A DNA stretch of 64,000 nucleotides from JAWWPG01 sp963820035 (GCA_963820035.1 CAWFYK010000002.1:186001-250000); one strand, 5' to 3'. Positions 1 through 8,971 are shown, numbered from the stretch's first letter. The notes: a model not told the origin generated them from the sequence alone. Numbers and translations are program-made.

Positions 1-1
1 C

Positions 2-1153
2 GAAGGCGCCTCGCACTTCGACGGCCCTGGGGGCTCCCAGGTGCCGAAGGACGTGGCCGATGCCGTCGCAGCGACCATGACGTCGGCGATCTCCAACCGG
101 GGACAGGTGACGCGGTCCGCGCGCCGGGCCGACGAGATCGTGCGGGAGGCCCGCCGGGCGATGGCCGACTTCCTGGGTGCGGACCCCGGTGGCATCGTCT
201 TCGGCCGTAGCATGACCCAGCTGACGTTCGACATCTCGCGCACCCTGGCCAAGCAGTGGGGGCCGGGGGACGAGGTCGTGGTGACACGCCTCGACCACGA
301 TGCGAACATCCGGCCATGGGTCTATGCGGCCGAGTCCGCGGGCGCACAGGTCCGCTGGGTCGACTTCGACGTGGAGACGGGCGAGCTGCCCGTCGAGCGG
401 TTCAGCGACGTGATCACCGAGCGCACCCGGCTGGTCGCGGTGACCGGGGCGTCCAACCTCATCGGCACTCGACCGGACCTGCCGGCGATCGCTGTGGCCG
501 CGCATGGTGCCGAGGCGCTCATATATGTGGATGCGGTGCACCTCAGTGCTCACGCGCTCCCGGACGTGGCCGGCTGGGATGCGGACTTCGTAGCGTGCTC
601 GCCCTACAAGTTCTGCGGCCCGCACTGCGGAGTGCTGTCCGGCAGGCCGGAGGTGCTGGAGGGTCTGCACCCGGACAAGCTGCTGCCTTCTGCCGACTCG
701 GTGCCCGACCGCTTCGAGCTCGGAACACTTCCCTACGAGCTGCTTGCCGGGACGACGGCAGCGGTGGACTTCCTTGCTGAGCTGGCGCCCGACGGGGCCG
801 GGTCTCGGCGCGAGCGACTCGGTGCGTCGTTCGCCGCCCTTGAGCGGCACGAGGAGTCGTTGCGGCTCCGCATCGAGAAGGGTCTGGCGGACGTGGGCGC
901 CGTCGCATACTCACGGGCGGCACGCCGGACGCCGACCCTCCTGTTCGAGCTCCCGGGACATCCGTCTCCGAAGGTCCAGCACACGTTGGCTGAGCACGGC
1001 GTCAACGCTCCTGCGGGGTCGTTCTATGCGATCGAGGCGGCCCGCCTCCTCGGACTCGGCGAGGCCGGTGCCATCAGGGTCGGCCTCGCTCCCTACAACG
1101 AGGAGGCGGACGTGGACCGGCTGCTCGATGCACTCCAGCATGTTGTCGGCTGA
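2..1153 (+). CDS. Class V aminotransferase / cysteine desulfurase-like protein, 5' end outside the window
   Basis: This is a PLP-dependent fold-type I enzyme of the cysteine desulfurase-like (SufS/CsdA-like) subfamily. The reading frame is already open at base 2, and the residues before the GTG at 41 read EGASHFDGPGGSQVPKDV. That is the normal N-terminal motif of the family, so the start lies upstream of the window. The PLP lysine is in SPYKFCGPHCGVLSG (lysine codon 608-610), preceded by the cofactor aspartate in YVDAVHLSAH. The C-terminal domain looks complete, ending in RVGLAPYNEEADVDRLLDAL. In such cysteine desulfurase-like proteins the true substrate is often unknown, and no SUF or ISC genes are nearby, so a desulfurase role is not shown. 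Confidence 0.9.
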   Translation, partial: EGASHFDGPGGSQVPKDVADAVAATMTSAISNRGQVTRSARRADEIVREARRAMADFLGADPGGIVFGRSMTQLTFDISRTLAKQWGPGDEVVVTRLDHDANIRPWVYAAESAGAQVRWVDFDVETGELPVERFSDVITERTRLVAVTGASNLIGTRPDLPAIAVAAHGAEALIYVDAVHLSAHALPDVAGWDADFVACSPYKFCGPHCGVLSGRPEVLEGLHPDKLLPSADSVPDRFELGTLPYELLAGTTAAVDFLAELAPDGAGSRRERLGASFAALERHEESLRLRIEKGLADVGAVAYSRAARRTPTLLFELPGHPSPKVQHTLAEHGVNAPAGSFYAIEAARLLGLGEAGAIRVGLAPYNEEADVDRLLDALQHVVG

Positions 1154-1208
1154 GGTCGCGGAGCCCCGCCATGACATCGGGTCCCTCGCTTCCTACGGCG
1201 AGCGGCCC

Positions 1209-2009
1209 TCAGACCCGACGAGGAGGCAGCGGAACGAACCCGCTGGTCCGGCGTACATAGTCCGCATAACCGGGCCTTCGGGTGCCGATGTCCTTCTCCA
1301 GCAGCGGTTTCCCGGTGCCCTTGGCGAGGAGCCAGGTCATGATGACGGGGGAGAGCAGCGTCAGGATGCCCGGCCAGGCGTCGAACGCGATCAGCGACAA
1401 CCCCCACCAGACGGTGGCATCGCCGAAGTAGTTGGGGTGGCGGGTATATCGCCAGAGCCCGGTATCGAGGACGTTCCCGCGGGACTCGGGGTCCCTCCGG
1501 AACCGGGTGAGCTGCAGGTCACCGACGGCCTCGATGAGGAAGCCGACGAGCCAGACGGCGATCCCGACCCACGCAATCGGGCCGAGGCCAGGCGTCTGGA
1601 ACATGGCGACCTGCACGGGCAGCGAGATGAACCACATCAGAGCACCCTGGGTGAGATAGATCCGCTTCAGGGCGAACCAGGAGACGTTCCCGGGGGCCTT
1701 CGCGAGCAGCTCGGCGTAACGCGGGTCCTCGCCCTTGCCTTTGTTGCGCAGTCCGATGTGGACGCCGAGGCGCAGCCCCCAGACGATGGTGAGCACAGCC
1801 ACCACCGCACGACGAGTATCGTCTCCCTCACCCGTGGACATCAGCCAGGTTGTGAGGGCGATGGCGGCGAAGCCCATCCCCCAAGCGGTGTCGACGACGG
1901 CGTGCCGGCCCACCCGGTGGGCGATCGCGAAGGTCGCGCCAAGCACGATGACGACGGTCAGCGCCGTCACCGGTAGAGCGGCGAGAAAAGCGCTCGTGGG
2001 AAACGACAT
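1209..2009 (-). CDS. DUF1295 family membrane protein (steroid 5-alpha-reductase-like fold)
   Basis: The product is 266 aa with about six to seven hydrophobic segments. Its C-terminal part carries the signature LWRYTRHPNYFGDATVWWG followed by GKPLLEKDIGTRRPGYADY, which is typical of DUF1295 and related to the steroid 5-alpha-reductase and isoprenylcysteine methyltransferase membrane folds. DUF1295 proteins are usually annotated as putative oxidoreductases with unknown substrate. It converges with the upstream aminotransferase and is divergent from the LuxR gene across 261 bp, in which I see no further gene. Confidence 0.85.
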   Translation of the reverse strand: MSFPTSAFLAALPVTALTVVIVLGATFAIAHRVGRHAVVDTAWGMGFAAIALTTWLMSTGEGDDTRRAVVAVLTIVWGLRLGVHIGLRNKGKGEDPRYAELLAKAPGNVSWFALKRIYLTQGALMWFISLPVQVAMFQTPGLGPIAWVGIAVWLVGFLIEAVGDLQLTRFRRDPESRGNVLDTGLWRYTRHPNYFGDATVWWGLSLIAFDAWPGILTLLSPVIMTWLLAKGTGKPLLEKDIGTRRPGYADYVRRTSGFVPLPPRRV

Positions 2010-2270
2010 CAGAGCACGAAGTGTGCCACTTCCCTGCGAGGCGTCAGGCCGTCTCGACCCTCCCGCGCCCCGTCGCGCGGTACGCTTGGAACAGGATCCA
2101 CAGAACCAGGACGCCCAAGGGCAGAGCCCGACCCGCTCGTCACCGCAGTCTCAGGGGTAAGCAGCGGGCCACCGGCACGTTTTCGCGACCGCACGCGTGA
2201 AGCCCTCAGCAATGCGAGCCAGCCGAGCAGGGAGGCGGGCTGAACGGGATCAGGGGACCGAAGGGATGCC

Positions 2271-5258
2271 GTGGTGACGACAGACCAGGAGACGGTGGGC
2301 ACGGCTTTGGCCGTGTCACCGAACTCCGTGGCGCCCGGATTCGTTGGTCGTGATGTCGAGTTCGCCCAGGTCGTCTCCGCTTTGCGTGAGTCCGGCTCGG
2401 TCGTCCTCGTCGAGGGCGAGGCTGGGGTAGGCAAGAGCCGTCTGGTCCAGGAGTTCCTGCGGTCGTCCGCGGTCTCGCCGGAAACGGTGATGTTCGGTGT
2501 CTGTCCGCCCTTTCGCGACCCGTTCACTCTCGGCCCCATCGTCGCGGCGCTCCGCGCCAGCTGTCCGGGGGTCAAGGGCCTAGCGCTCGACGGGCTCGCG
2601 GGCGCGCTGCGTCCGCTGTTCCCGGAGTGGCAGGACGACCTCCCGCCGTTGCCCGAGCCCCTGGAGGACGCCAAGGCCGAACGGCACCGGTTGTTCTCGG
2701 CGCTCGTCCAGCTGCTCGGCGAGCTGAGCATCTCCCTTCTCGTTGTCGAGGACCTGCACTGGGCCGACGAGTCGACTCTGGAGTTCCTGCTGCTGCTCTC
2801 GTCGCAGCATCGAGGCGGCATCAGCCTGCTCCTCACCTACCGCCCGGACGACGTGCCAGCCGACTCACTGCTGCGGCGACTGACGTCGCGCCTTCCGGCG
2901 GGTGCCATGCGGCATCGCGTCGCGTTGACGCCGTTCGACGTGACCCGGACCAGTGCCTTGATGTCAGCCATGCTCAACGACGAGCCGGTCACCGACGAGT
3001 TCGCCAACTACTTGCAGGACCGCACCGAGGGGCTGCCGCTGGCCGTCGAGGAGTCGGTGCGGCTGCTGCGCGACCGGTCGTCGTTGGCCCGGCGCGACGG
3101 CGTGTGGGAGCGGCGAGACGCGGTGGACCTCGACGTACCGCCGCTCGTGAGAGACGCGGTTCTCGAGCGGGTCCAGTCGTTGTCGGAGGACGCGCAGCGC
3201 ATTCTGCAGTCGGCCGCCGTGCTGTCCGACGCCGTCGACGTCGACACGATCATCGATGTCAGCGACCTGTCGATGGGGCCGGCGCGCCGCGCCATCGAGG
3301 AGTCGGTGTCGTCCGGTCTGCTCGGTGAGGACGACTCGGGTCGGGTCGCTTTCCGGCACGTGCTGGCATCGAAAGCGATCTATGACGCCCTGCCCGCGCT
3401 CAGCCGGCGCTCGCTGCACCTCTCCGCCGGGCACGCGCTCGAGAACGTCCGCCCGCAGCCGGTCGCGAGGTTGGTCTCCCACTTCCGCAAGGCCAACGAC
3501 GTCGGGAACTGGGCACTCTACGGCGAGCTGGCGGCAGACGTGGCGATCTCCGCGGGAGACGACAGCACCGGGGTCGTCCTGCTCACCGAGCTGGTCAACG
3601 CCGAAGAGCTTCCGTTGCGTACCCGGTCTCGGCTGGCGAAACGGCTCGCCGGCGTCGAGGTGTTCCGCCGCTCGGTGGACAGCGAGCTCGTTCACGAGGT
3701 CGTCGAGTCACTGCGACGGATCGTGGTGGCCGAAGGCATGAACGCCCGGGACGTGGCGGAGATCCGGAGCCCGTTGGGCCGACTGCTCATGCAGCTCGCC
3801 GACTTCGAGGCGGGTCGCGCCGAGCTCGAGAAGGCGATCCCGGACCTGGCCCACGACCCCATCGAGTCCACCCGGGCCATGGTCTACCTGGGCCACCCCT
3901 ACGGAAGCACCTGGCACGTGAGCAAGCACATCGACTGGTTGAAGCGTGCCGCGGAGATGCAGCCCGACTCGCTGAGCGACATCGACAAGATGACCTTGAC
4001 CGTCGACCGGATGACCACCCTGCTGCTGCTCGGGGAGGAGTCGGGTTGGGACCTGGCGAACCGGATGCCGGTGGTTGCGTCCACGGTCAAGGAAGGGCTG
4101 GCGGCCACCCGAGGCCACGGCAACGCCGGCGCGACCGCCATCCTCTGGGGTCGCTACCCGGCGGCCCACCATCACTTGTCCACGGCCCTCGCCCTTGCTG
4201 ACGCCGGCCGTTTCGAGCGGGTCCACGACCCCATTCTTGCCTCGGCGGCCCATCTGGACTGGCTCACCGGTCGGTGGGACGGTCTCGCCGACCGGGTGTC
4301 GGCGATCGGTGGGCAGGACGGTGAGCGACTGCCGCAGCTGGAGGCGATCCTGGTCGCCAGGCTGCTGGAGGCCGCAGAGGGGAACGTCCACGTCGCGGAG
4401 GAGCGGCTGTCGGGGCTGCTCGACGAGGTCGAACGGCAGCACGTCCCCGACCTCTTCGTCATGGTCGCGGCGGCGCTGGCGTCTGTCCAGCTCGATCAGG
4501 GTCGGGTCACCGACGCCCTCCAGGTCACCGAGCAGCCCATGCAGGAGATCTCCCGGAAAGGTGCCTGGGTCTGGGCCACGGAGATCGCCCCCGTCCGGGT
4601 CGAGGCGATGGTCGTCAGCGGCCAGGTCGAGGAGGCCCGGTGGCTGACCACGGCGTTCTCACGAGGAGTTCGAGGGTTGGAGGCACCGGCACCTGCGGCG
4701 TCGCTGAAGCTGTGCCAGGCGTTGATGGCCCAGGCACGTGGTGACGACGCGATCGCCGTTGCGAAACGGTTCCGCGACGTCGCCGAGACCTGGCAGCGGC
4801 TGCCGCGCCCGTTCGACGCCGCGCTGGCACGCGAGCGCGAGGCCTCGAACCTGATCGCCGGCCACCACGTCGAGGAGGGGCTCGAGCTGCTCACCAGCGT
4901 CCGGCAGTCGCTGCTCGACATCGGCGCACGTGCCGACGCCGAGCGCGTCGTCGCGACGCTGCGTGGCTTCGGGGTCGAGGTGCGCGGTGTCCAACGTGGA
5001 GGCCGGCGCAGCTATGGCGACGACCTGTCCCCCCGCGAGCTCGATGTTGTCTCCCTGCTGGTCAGCGGGCTCACCAACAGGGAGATCGGCGAGCTGCTCG
5101 TGCTCTCGCCCAAGACGATCGCCCGCCATCTCGACTCCGCCCGGCGCAAGCTCAGCGTCTCCTCTCGAACGGCTCTCGCGGTCAAGGCGGTTGAGGCCGG
5201 CATCGTGCCGGAGGAGCCGCCCCTGGGCATCCCCCGACTGCGTGGGATGGCTCGCTAA
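2271..5258 (+). CDS. Large ATP-binding LuxR-type (LAL family) transcriptional regulator
   Basis: The product is 995 aa, the usual size for the LAL/MalT-like family. Order of parts: an N-terminal AAA/NACHT-like ATPase with Walker A GEAGVGKSR (about residues 49-57) and Walker B LLVVEDLHWADE; a long helical TPR-like middle; and a C-terminal LuxR helix-turn-helix from about residue 919 (LSPRELDVVSLLVSGLTNRE, then LSPKTIARHLDSARRKL). The start is GTG at 2271 with a GAAGGG ribosome site about 7 bp upstream; GTG at 2274 is possible. LAL proteins are ATP-dependent activators that respond to a ligand or protein signal. It sits 217 bp upstream of the TVQL repeat gene in the same direction, so it is a candidate regulator of it. 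That link is inference. Confidence 0.93.
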   Translation: MVTTDQETVGTALAVSPNSVAPGFVGRDVEFAQVVSALRESGSVVLVEGEAGVGKSRLVQEFLRSSAVSPETVMFGVCPPFRDPFTLGPIVAALRASCPGVKGLALDGLAGALRPLFPEWQDDLPPLPEPLEDAKAERHRLFSALVQLLGELSISLLVVEDLHWADESTLEFLLLLSSQHRGGISLLLTYRPDDVPADSLLRRLTSRLPAGAMRHRVALTPFDVTRTSALMSAMLNDEPVTDEFANYLQDRTEGLPLAVEESVRLLRDRSSLARRDGVWERRDAVDLDVPPLVRDAVLERVQSLSEDAQRILQSAAVLSDAVDVDTIIDVSDLSMGPARRAIEESVSSGLLGEDDSGRVAFRHVLASKAIYDALPALSRRSLHLSAGHALENVRPQPVARLVSHFRKANDVGNWALYGELAADVAISAGDDSTGVVLLTELVNAEELPLRTRSRLAKRLAGVEVFRRSVDSELVHEVVESLRRIVVAEGMNARDVAEIRSPLGRLLMQLADFEAGRAELEKAIPDLAHDPIESTRAMVYLGHPYGSTWHVSKHIDWLKRAAEMQPDSLSDIDKMTLTVDRMTTLLLLGEESGWDLANRMPVVASTVKEGLAATRGHGNAGATAILWGRYPAAHHHLSTALALADAGRFERVHDPILASAAHLDWLTGRWDGLADRVSAIGGQDGERLPQLEAILVARLLEAAEGNVHVAEERLSGLLDEVERQHVPDLFVMVAAALASVQLDQGRVTDALQVTEQPMQEISRKGAWVWATEIAPVRVEAMVVSGQVEEARWLTTAFSRGVRGLEAPAPAASLKLCQALMAQARGDDAIAVAKRFRDVAETWQRLPRPFDAALAREREASNLIAGHHVEEGLELLTSVRQSLLDIGARADAERVVATLRGFGVEVRGVQRGGRRSYGDDLSPRELDVVSLLVSGLTNREIGELLVLSPKTIARHLDSARRKLSVSSRTALAVKAVEAGIVPEEPPLGIPRLRGMAR

Positions 5259-5475
5259 ACCTAAACTTTTCGTCGTGTATTCGGCCTGAAACCGCCAAAC
5301 CCGCCGTCTGAGGTGCTCTGGGCCGCGGTTTCCCATGCCTGCGACCAAAGTTGGGTCGTTTGCCCAATTGTCCGGATGGGTACCAGGCGGCAGGCTCGTA
5401 CTTGAACACTTGAATCGGCAGTTGAAGGGTTCTCCGGATTGCAACGAGCAGTCCGTGAAGGGAAGGGGATTTCAG

Positions 5476-5937
5476 ATGCAGTCCAAGCGTTCACAAATCG
5501 CAGCCGGCCTGGTTACCGGGGCCGTGATCTTCACCGGCGCCGGGATGTTCTCCGGAGCAGCCCAGGCCGCGACCGTCCAGCCGAACACCGTGCAGCTCAA
5601 GACGGTGCAGCTCAAGCAGCAGACCGTCCAGCTCAAGACGGTGCAGTTGGGTCAGCCCAACACCGTGCAGCTCAAGACGGTCCAGCTGGGTCGGCAGACC
5701 GTCCAGCTCGGTCACGACACCGTCCAGCTGAAGACGGTGCAGCTGGGTCAGCCCAACACCGTGCAGCTCAAGACGGTGCAGCTCAAGCAGCAGACCGTCC
5801 AGCTCAAGACCGTGCAACTCGGTCACAACACCGTCCAGCTCGGTCACAACACCGTGCAGCTCAAGACGGTGCAGCTCAAGCCGCAGACCGTCCAGCTCGG
5901 TCACAACACCGTCCAGCTCAAGACAGTGCAGCTCTAG
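5476..5937 (+). CDS. Secreted low-complexity TVQL-repeat protein
   Basis: ATG at 5476 follows a strong ribosome site (AAGGGGAT). An in-frame GTG at 5473 upstream is not needed; the longer frame from 5335 has no signal peptide at its N-terminus. The protein is 153 aa. Residues 1-31 are a clear Sec signal peptide (KR, hydrophobic core, AQA cleavage motif). The rest is 19 copies of TVQL joined by linkers of three types: K (5-residue unit), KQQ/GRQ/GHN/GHD/KPQ (7-residue units) and GQPN (8-residue units). V and L alternate with T and Q, as in one face of a beta strand. There are no Cys, no aromatic residues after the signal, and no LPXTG or other anchor. I recognise no family. The QLGQPN units resemble the Q-x-G-x2-N core of curlin repeats, so a beta-solenoid or amyloid-like fibre subunit is possible. 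Confidence 0.8.
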   Translation: MQSKRSQIAAGLVTGAVIFTGAGMFSGAAQAATVQPNTVQLKTVQLKQQTVQLKTVQLGQPNTVQLKTVQLGRQTVQLGHDTVQLKTVQLGQPNTVQLKTVQLKQQTVQLKTVQLGHNTVQLGHNTVQLKTVQLKPQTVQLGHNTVQLKTVQL

Positions 5938-5985
5938 CAGCTCCCCAGGCTGTTCCCACACCCCCCTTCAGTGGGAACTCATTGT

Positions 5986-6012
5986 GGGGCGCCCGGCTCG
6001 ACCGGGCGCCCC
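5986..6012 (+). terminator. Strong hairpin, first copy, after the TVQL gene
   Basis: A perfect 11-bp stem, GGGGCGCCCGG paired with CCGGGCGCCCC around a 5-nt loop, begins 49 bp after the TVQL stop codon. There is no T-tract. A second, weaker hairpin with arms GTTCCCA and TGGGAAC lies just before it (5952-5978). Confidence 0.7.
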
Positions 6013-6063
6013 ACCAAAACCCAATAGCTGTTCCCACACCCCCCTTCAGTGGGAACTCATCGT

Positions 6064-6090
6064 GGGGCGCCCGGCCTGGCCGGGCGCCCC
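6064..6090 (+). terminator. Strong hairpin, second copy
   Basis: The same 11-bp stem as at 5986, with loop CCTGG. The GTTCCCA/TGGGAAC hairpin is also duplicated ahead of it. The two blocks are 78 bp apart. Confidence 0.65.
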
Positions 6091-6597
6091 ATAGGCACGT
6101 CTAAGCTCGCTCGAAGCTCCTCAGGTCCAGGGCTGACGACGGGCATGATGGAGTGACACCCATCACCCGCTGTGTCCGGCCGCTGAGTCAGGCCGCTGAG
6201 TCAGGCGGCGACGGAGTGGCCGGTGGCCGACGCGGCGAGTGGCGCCGCATGGTCCGGTTCTGCTGGGATGAAGCCGGCGACGTCCGCAAGATCGAGGTCG
6301 TCGTCGAGGAACGTCCTTCCGCGCCAGGTACCGATGACCGCGACCCTGACCAAGGCCGCCATCAGGCTCGGCCGACAGTACTCATCCACGAAGCGTCCGA
6401 TACGTGTGCTCATTCCGTCATGATGGACCACCTTCCGGGCGTTCTCGCGGAGGCTGTGGGCATCATCTCCAAACGTGTCGCGTCTGTGGATGCTGGGGTC
6501 GGTGTGGCTGGTGTGGCCAGAGTGACGAAAGAGTGCCACGCGCGGCCCCGTCGTCGGGGGCGGGTGCGTCGGCAGGGTCCGATGGGAGACTGAACCG
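6091..6597. other. Intergenic region with no gene I can support
   Basis: This holds about 500 bp between the duplicated hairpins and the antiporter. The best coding candidate is a minus-strand frame at 6201-6413 (70 aa, starting MSTRIGRFVDEYC and containing DDDLDLADVAGFIPAEP), but it has no good ribosome site and no recognisable family. The plus-strand frame at 6153-6593 looks like noise. Confidence 0.4.
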
Positions 6598-8469
6598 GTG
6601 CAGGTAGCTGTCTGGGTGGTCGCACTGGCTGCCGTGGTGACGGGCGCGAGCGCGCTCTCGCGGCGGTTGCCTATCCCGGCGCCGCTGTGCCTCACCCTCG
6701 TGGGCCTGGTCGCCTCCCTCGTCCCCGGGGTTCCGCTCGTCCGGCTCAGCCCCGACGTGGTGCTCATCGGCTTCCTGCCCCCGTTGCTCTACGCCACTGC
6801 GATCCGGACGTCACTCGTCGACTTCCGGCGCAACAAGCTGGCCATCGCCCAGCTCTCCGTCGGCCTGGTGCTCGTCACGGCGTTCGTGACCGCACTGGTC
6901 GTGTGGTGGCTGCTGCCGGTCTCGTTCGCGGTCGCCGTGGCCGTCGGAGCTGTGGTCGCCCCGCCTGATGCCGTTGCCGCCACCGCGGTCGCGCGGCGGG
7001 TCGGTATGCCACGGCGCATGGTCACGATCCTTGAGGGGGAGGGGTTGGTCAACGATGCGACGGCGTTGGTGACCCTGCGCGCCGCGATCGCCGCCATGGC
7101 CGGGGCCATCTCGGTCTGGGGTGTCGGGTTCGACTTCATCGGTGCGGCGGCAGGCGGGGTCGCCGTGGGGATCGCGGTTGCGCTCGTGATGGGCCGGGTC
7201 CGGCTCGACATCCGGGACGAGATCACCGACACGGCGATCTCGCTGATCACCCCGTTCATGGCGTACCTGCTTGCGGAGGAGCTGAACTGCTCGGGTGTCC
7301 TCGCCGTCGTCGTCGCCGGGCTGGCGCTCACGCACAAGGCCTACTTTCTCCAGACCGCCTCCTCCCGAATCTTCGAGCGCACCAACTGGATGACGATCGA
7401 GTTCCTGCTCGAGAACACCGTCTTCTTCTTCATCGGCCTGCAGGTGCGGCAGATCATCATCGACGCAAGCAAGAGCGACCTGCCGGCGGGCCGCGTCGTG
7501 CTGGTGTGCACGGCGGTCCCGCTCGCGGTCATCCTGGTCCGACCGCTCTGGGTCTTCCCGATGACCTATCTTCCGCGGCTGTTCTCTCGGCTGCGAGGGA
7601 GGTCGTCCGAGACGGCGGCACTGCCGTGGACGGTGCCGGCCGGCATCTCGTGGGCCGGCATGCGGGGCGTCGTCACATTGGCCGCCGCCTTCGTGCTTCC
7701 GACGAACACGCCGTACCGTCCGGTTCTCATCCTCATTGCGCTCGTGGTGGTGGGAGCGACCCTGCTGCTCCAGGGCGCCACGCTCTCACTGGTGCTCAAA
7801 CGTCTCGGCCTGCGGGGGCCTGACGCCGCCGAGGACGCACTTCAGCTCGCGATCGTGCAGCAGAAGGTCACGGCTGCGGGACTGCGCCGGCTCGACGACA
7901 TGACCGCCGACGCCAACGACGAGGTCCTCCAGCGGCTGCGGCGACGCGCCCAGGAGCGCAACGACGCCGCATGGGAGCGGCTCGGCGGGACGAACGAGAC
8001 TCCGAGCCAGGAGTATTCCCGACTGCGCACCGAGATGATCGATGCCGAGCGGGGCGAGCTGATCCGGATTCGAGATAAGGGAGTCGTCGCCAACGAGGTG
8101 CTGCGCCAGGCGCTCGGTGCGATCGATATCGAGGAGACGGTGCTCTATCTCGGCGACTCGCTCAACGTCGAGGAGCGTGACGAGGACCTGGTACCGCGTC
8201 ACTCGGCGCCCGCCTGCGAGCACTTGGCTGCGGCCGAGAACCGTGACCTCGCCCCGCGCACCCCAGAAGGCTGCGAGGAGTGCATCGCGCAGGGCCTCGA
8301 GTGGGTGCATCTGCGGCTCTGCCTCGACTGCGGCCACGTCGGCTGCTGCGACTCGTCGATCGGTAAGCATGCGGATGCCCACTTCGCCGAAAGCAGCCAT
8401 CCGGTGATGCGGAGCTTCGAGGCCGGCGAGGCCTGGCGGTGGTGTTACGTGCACGAGATCGTCGGCTGA
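6598..8469 (+). CDS. NhaP/CPA1-type Na+/H+ antiporter with C-terminal UBP-type zinc finger
   Basis: The product is 623 aa. Residues 1 to about 405 are a CPA1 cation/proton antiporter with around 12 membrane segments and the family motifs APPDAVAATA, GEGLVNDATAL and ISWAGMRGVVTLAAAF. A charged helical stretch follows (LRRLDDMTADANDEVLQRL and onward). The last 90 residues are a UBP-type zinc finger: ACEHL, CEECIAQGLEWVHLRLCLDC, HVGCCDSSIGKHADAHFAES, and a HPVMRSFEAGEAWRWCYV end. The start is GTG at 6598. In eukaryotes this finger binds the ubiquitin C-terminus. Actinobacteria have it fused to several proteins without ubiquitin, and its role here is unknown. The membrane part should exchange Na+ or K+ for H+. 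Confidence 0.9.
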   Translation: MQVAVWVVALAAVVTGASALSRRLPIPAPLCLTLVGLVASLVPGVPLVRLSPDVVLIGFLPPLLYATAIRTSLVDFRRNKLAIAQLSVGLVLVTAFVTALVVWWLLPVSFAVAVAVGAVVAPPDAVAATAVARRVGMPRRMVTILEGEGLVNDATALVTLRAAIAAMAGAISVWGVGFDFIGAAAGGVAVGIAVALVMGRVRLDIRDEITDTAISLITPFMAYLLAEELNCSGVLAVVVAGLALTHKAYFLQTASSRIFERTNWMTIEFLLENTVFFFIGLQVRQIIIDASKSDLPAGRVVLVCTAVPLAVILVRPLWVFPMTYLPRLFSRLRGRSSETAALPWTVPAGISWAGMRGVVTLAAAFVLPTNTPYRPVLILIALVVVGATLLLQGATLSLVLKRLGLRGPDAAEDALQLAIVQQKVTAAGLRRLDDMTADANDEVLQRLRRRAQERNDAAWERLGGTNETPSQEYSRLRTEMIDAERGELIRIRDKGVVANEVLRQALGAIDIEETVLYLGDSLNVEERDEDLVPRHSAPACEHLAAAENRDLAPRTPEGCEECIAQGLEWVHLRLCLDCGHVGCCDSSIGKHADAHFAESSHPVMRSFEAGEAWRWCYVHEIVG

Positions 8470-8509
8470 CGTTCGACCGGCGCGGCCCGAGCCGGGCCGC
8501 TCACACGGG

Positions 8510-8971
8510 TCAGCGCGGCAGCCGAGCGATGACGGCGCGGAACGTCTTCTCGTCGAGAGCCGCACCCTCGCGTCGTACGGCGGCAGGGTCGAGGGTGAGC
8601 AGCCGGTCCAGGCGGACCTCGCTCGGGCGGCGCTGCCGGTCCCACCCGCCGGTGCCGATGTCCATCCACTGCCGGCCGGCGCGTGCTTCCTGGGCGGCAT
8701 CGCGGTCGTGGTCCTTGCTGGTGAGCATCAGCCCCACGAGGTTGCTCCCGCGACGACCGATCACGAGAACCGGTCGGTCCTTGCCCTGGCCGGCGTCCTC
8801 TTCGAAGGGCACCCACGTCCAGACCACCTCGCCCGGGTCGGGGTGGCCATCCGGGCGTGGAGCGTAGTCGATCGTCATGGCAGCGGCCGAGCCGCGGGTC
8901 GTAGCGACCCGACGCGACCTGCCCGCCAGGGAGTCCAGCAGCCTGCTGGCGATACCGCGTCTGGGTGACAT
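8510..8971 (-). CDS. PemK/MazF-family toxin-like protein
   Basis: The product is 153 aa. After a basic N-terminal extension, the core YAPRPDGHPDPGEVVWTWVP, then GKDRPVLVIGR and LMLTSKDHDRD, matches the actinobacterial PemK/MazF-like family (CcdB/PemK barrel, endoribonuclease in characterised members). A start at the internal MTIDYAP would remove the extension, but actinobacterial homologues usually have one. No small antitoxin gene lies beside it: upstream is hrpA on the other strand, downstream is the antiporter end, 40 bp away. It may therefore be an orphan or not a toxin. Confidence 0.8.
   Translation of the reverse strand: MSPRRGIASRLLDSLAGRSRRVATTRGSAAAMTIDYAPRPDGHPDPGEVVWTWVPFEEDAGQGKDRPVLVIGRRGSNLVGLMLTSKDHDRDAAQEARAGRQWMDIGTGGWDRQRRPSEVRLDRLLTLDPAAVRREGAALDEKTFRAVIARLPR

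Larger units (their letters stand above)
5949..6092. repeat. Tandem duplication of a two-hairpin block
   Basis: Two direct copies of about 65 bp begin at 5949 and 6027. Both contain GTTCCCACACCCCCCTTCAG, the partner TGGGAACTCAT, and then the GGGGCGCCCGG stem. They differ by one base before the stem (ATTG or ATCG) and in the loop. Confidence 0.85.

Noticed and set aside
5580..5934. CRISPR-like array
   Set aside because: The repeat is in frame, with 15-24 nt units and no unique spacers. It follows a signal peptide and is a coding repeat.
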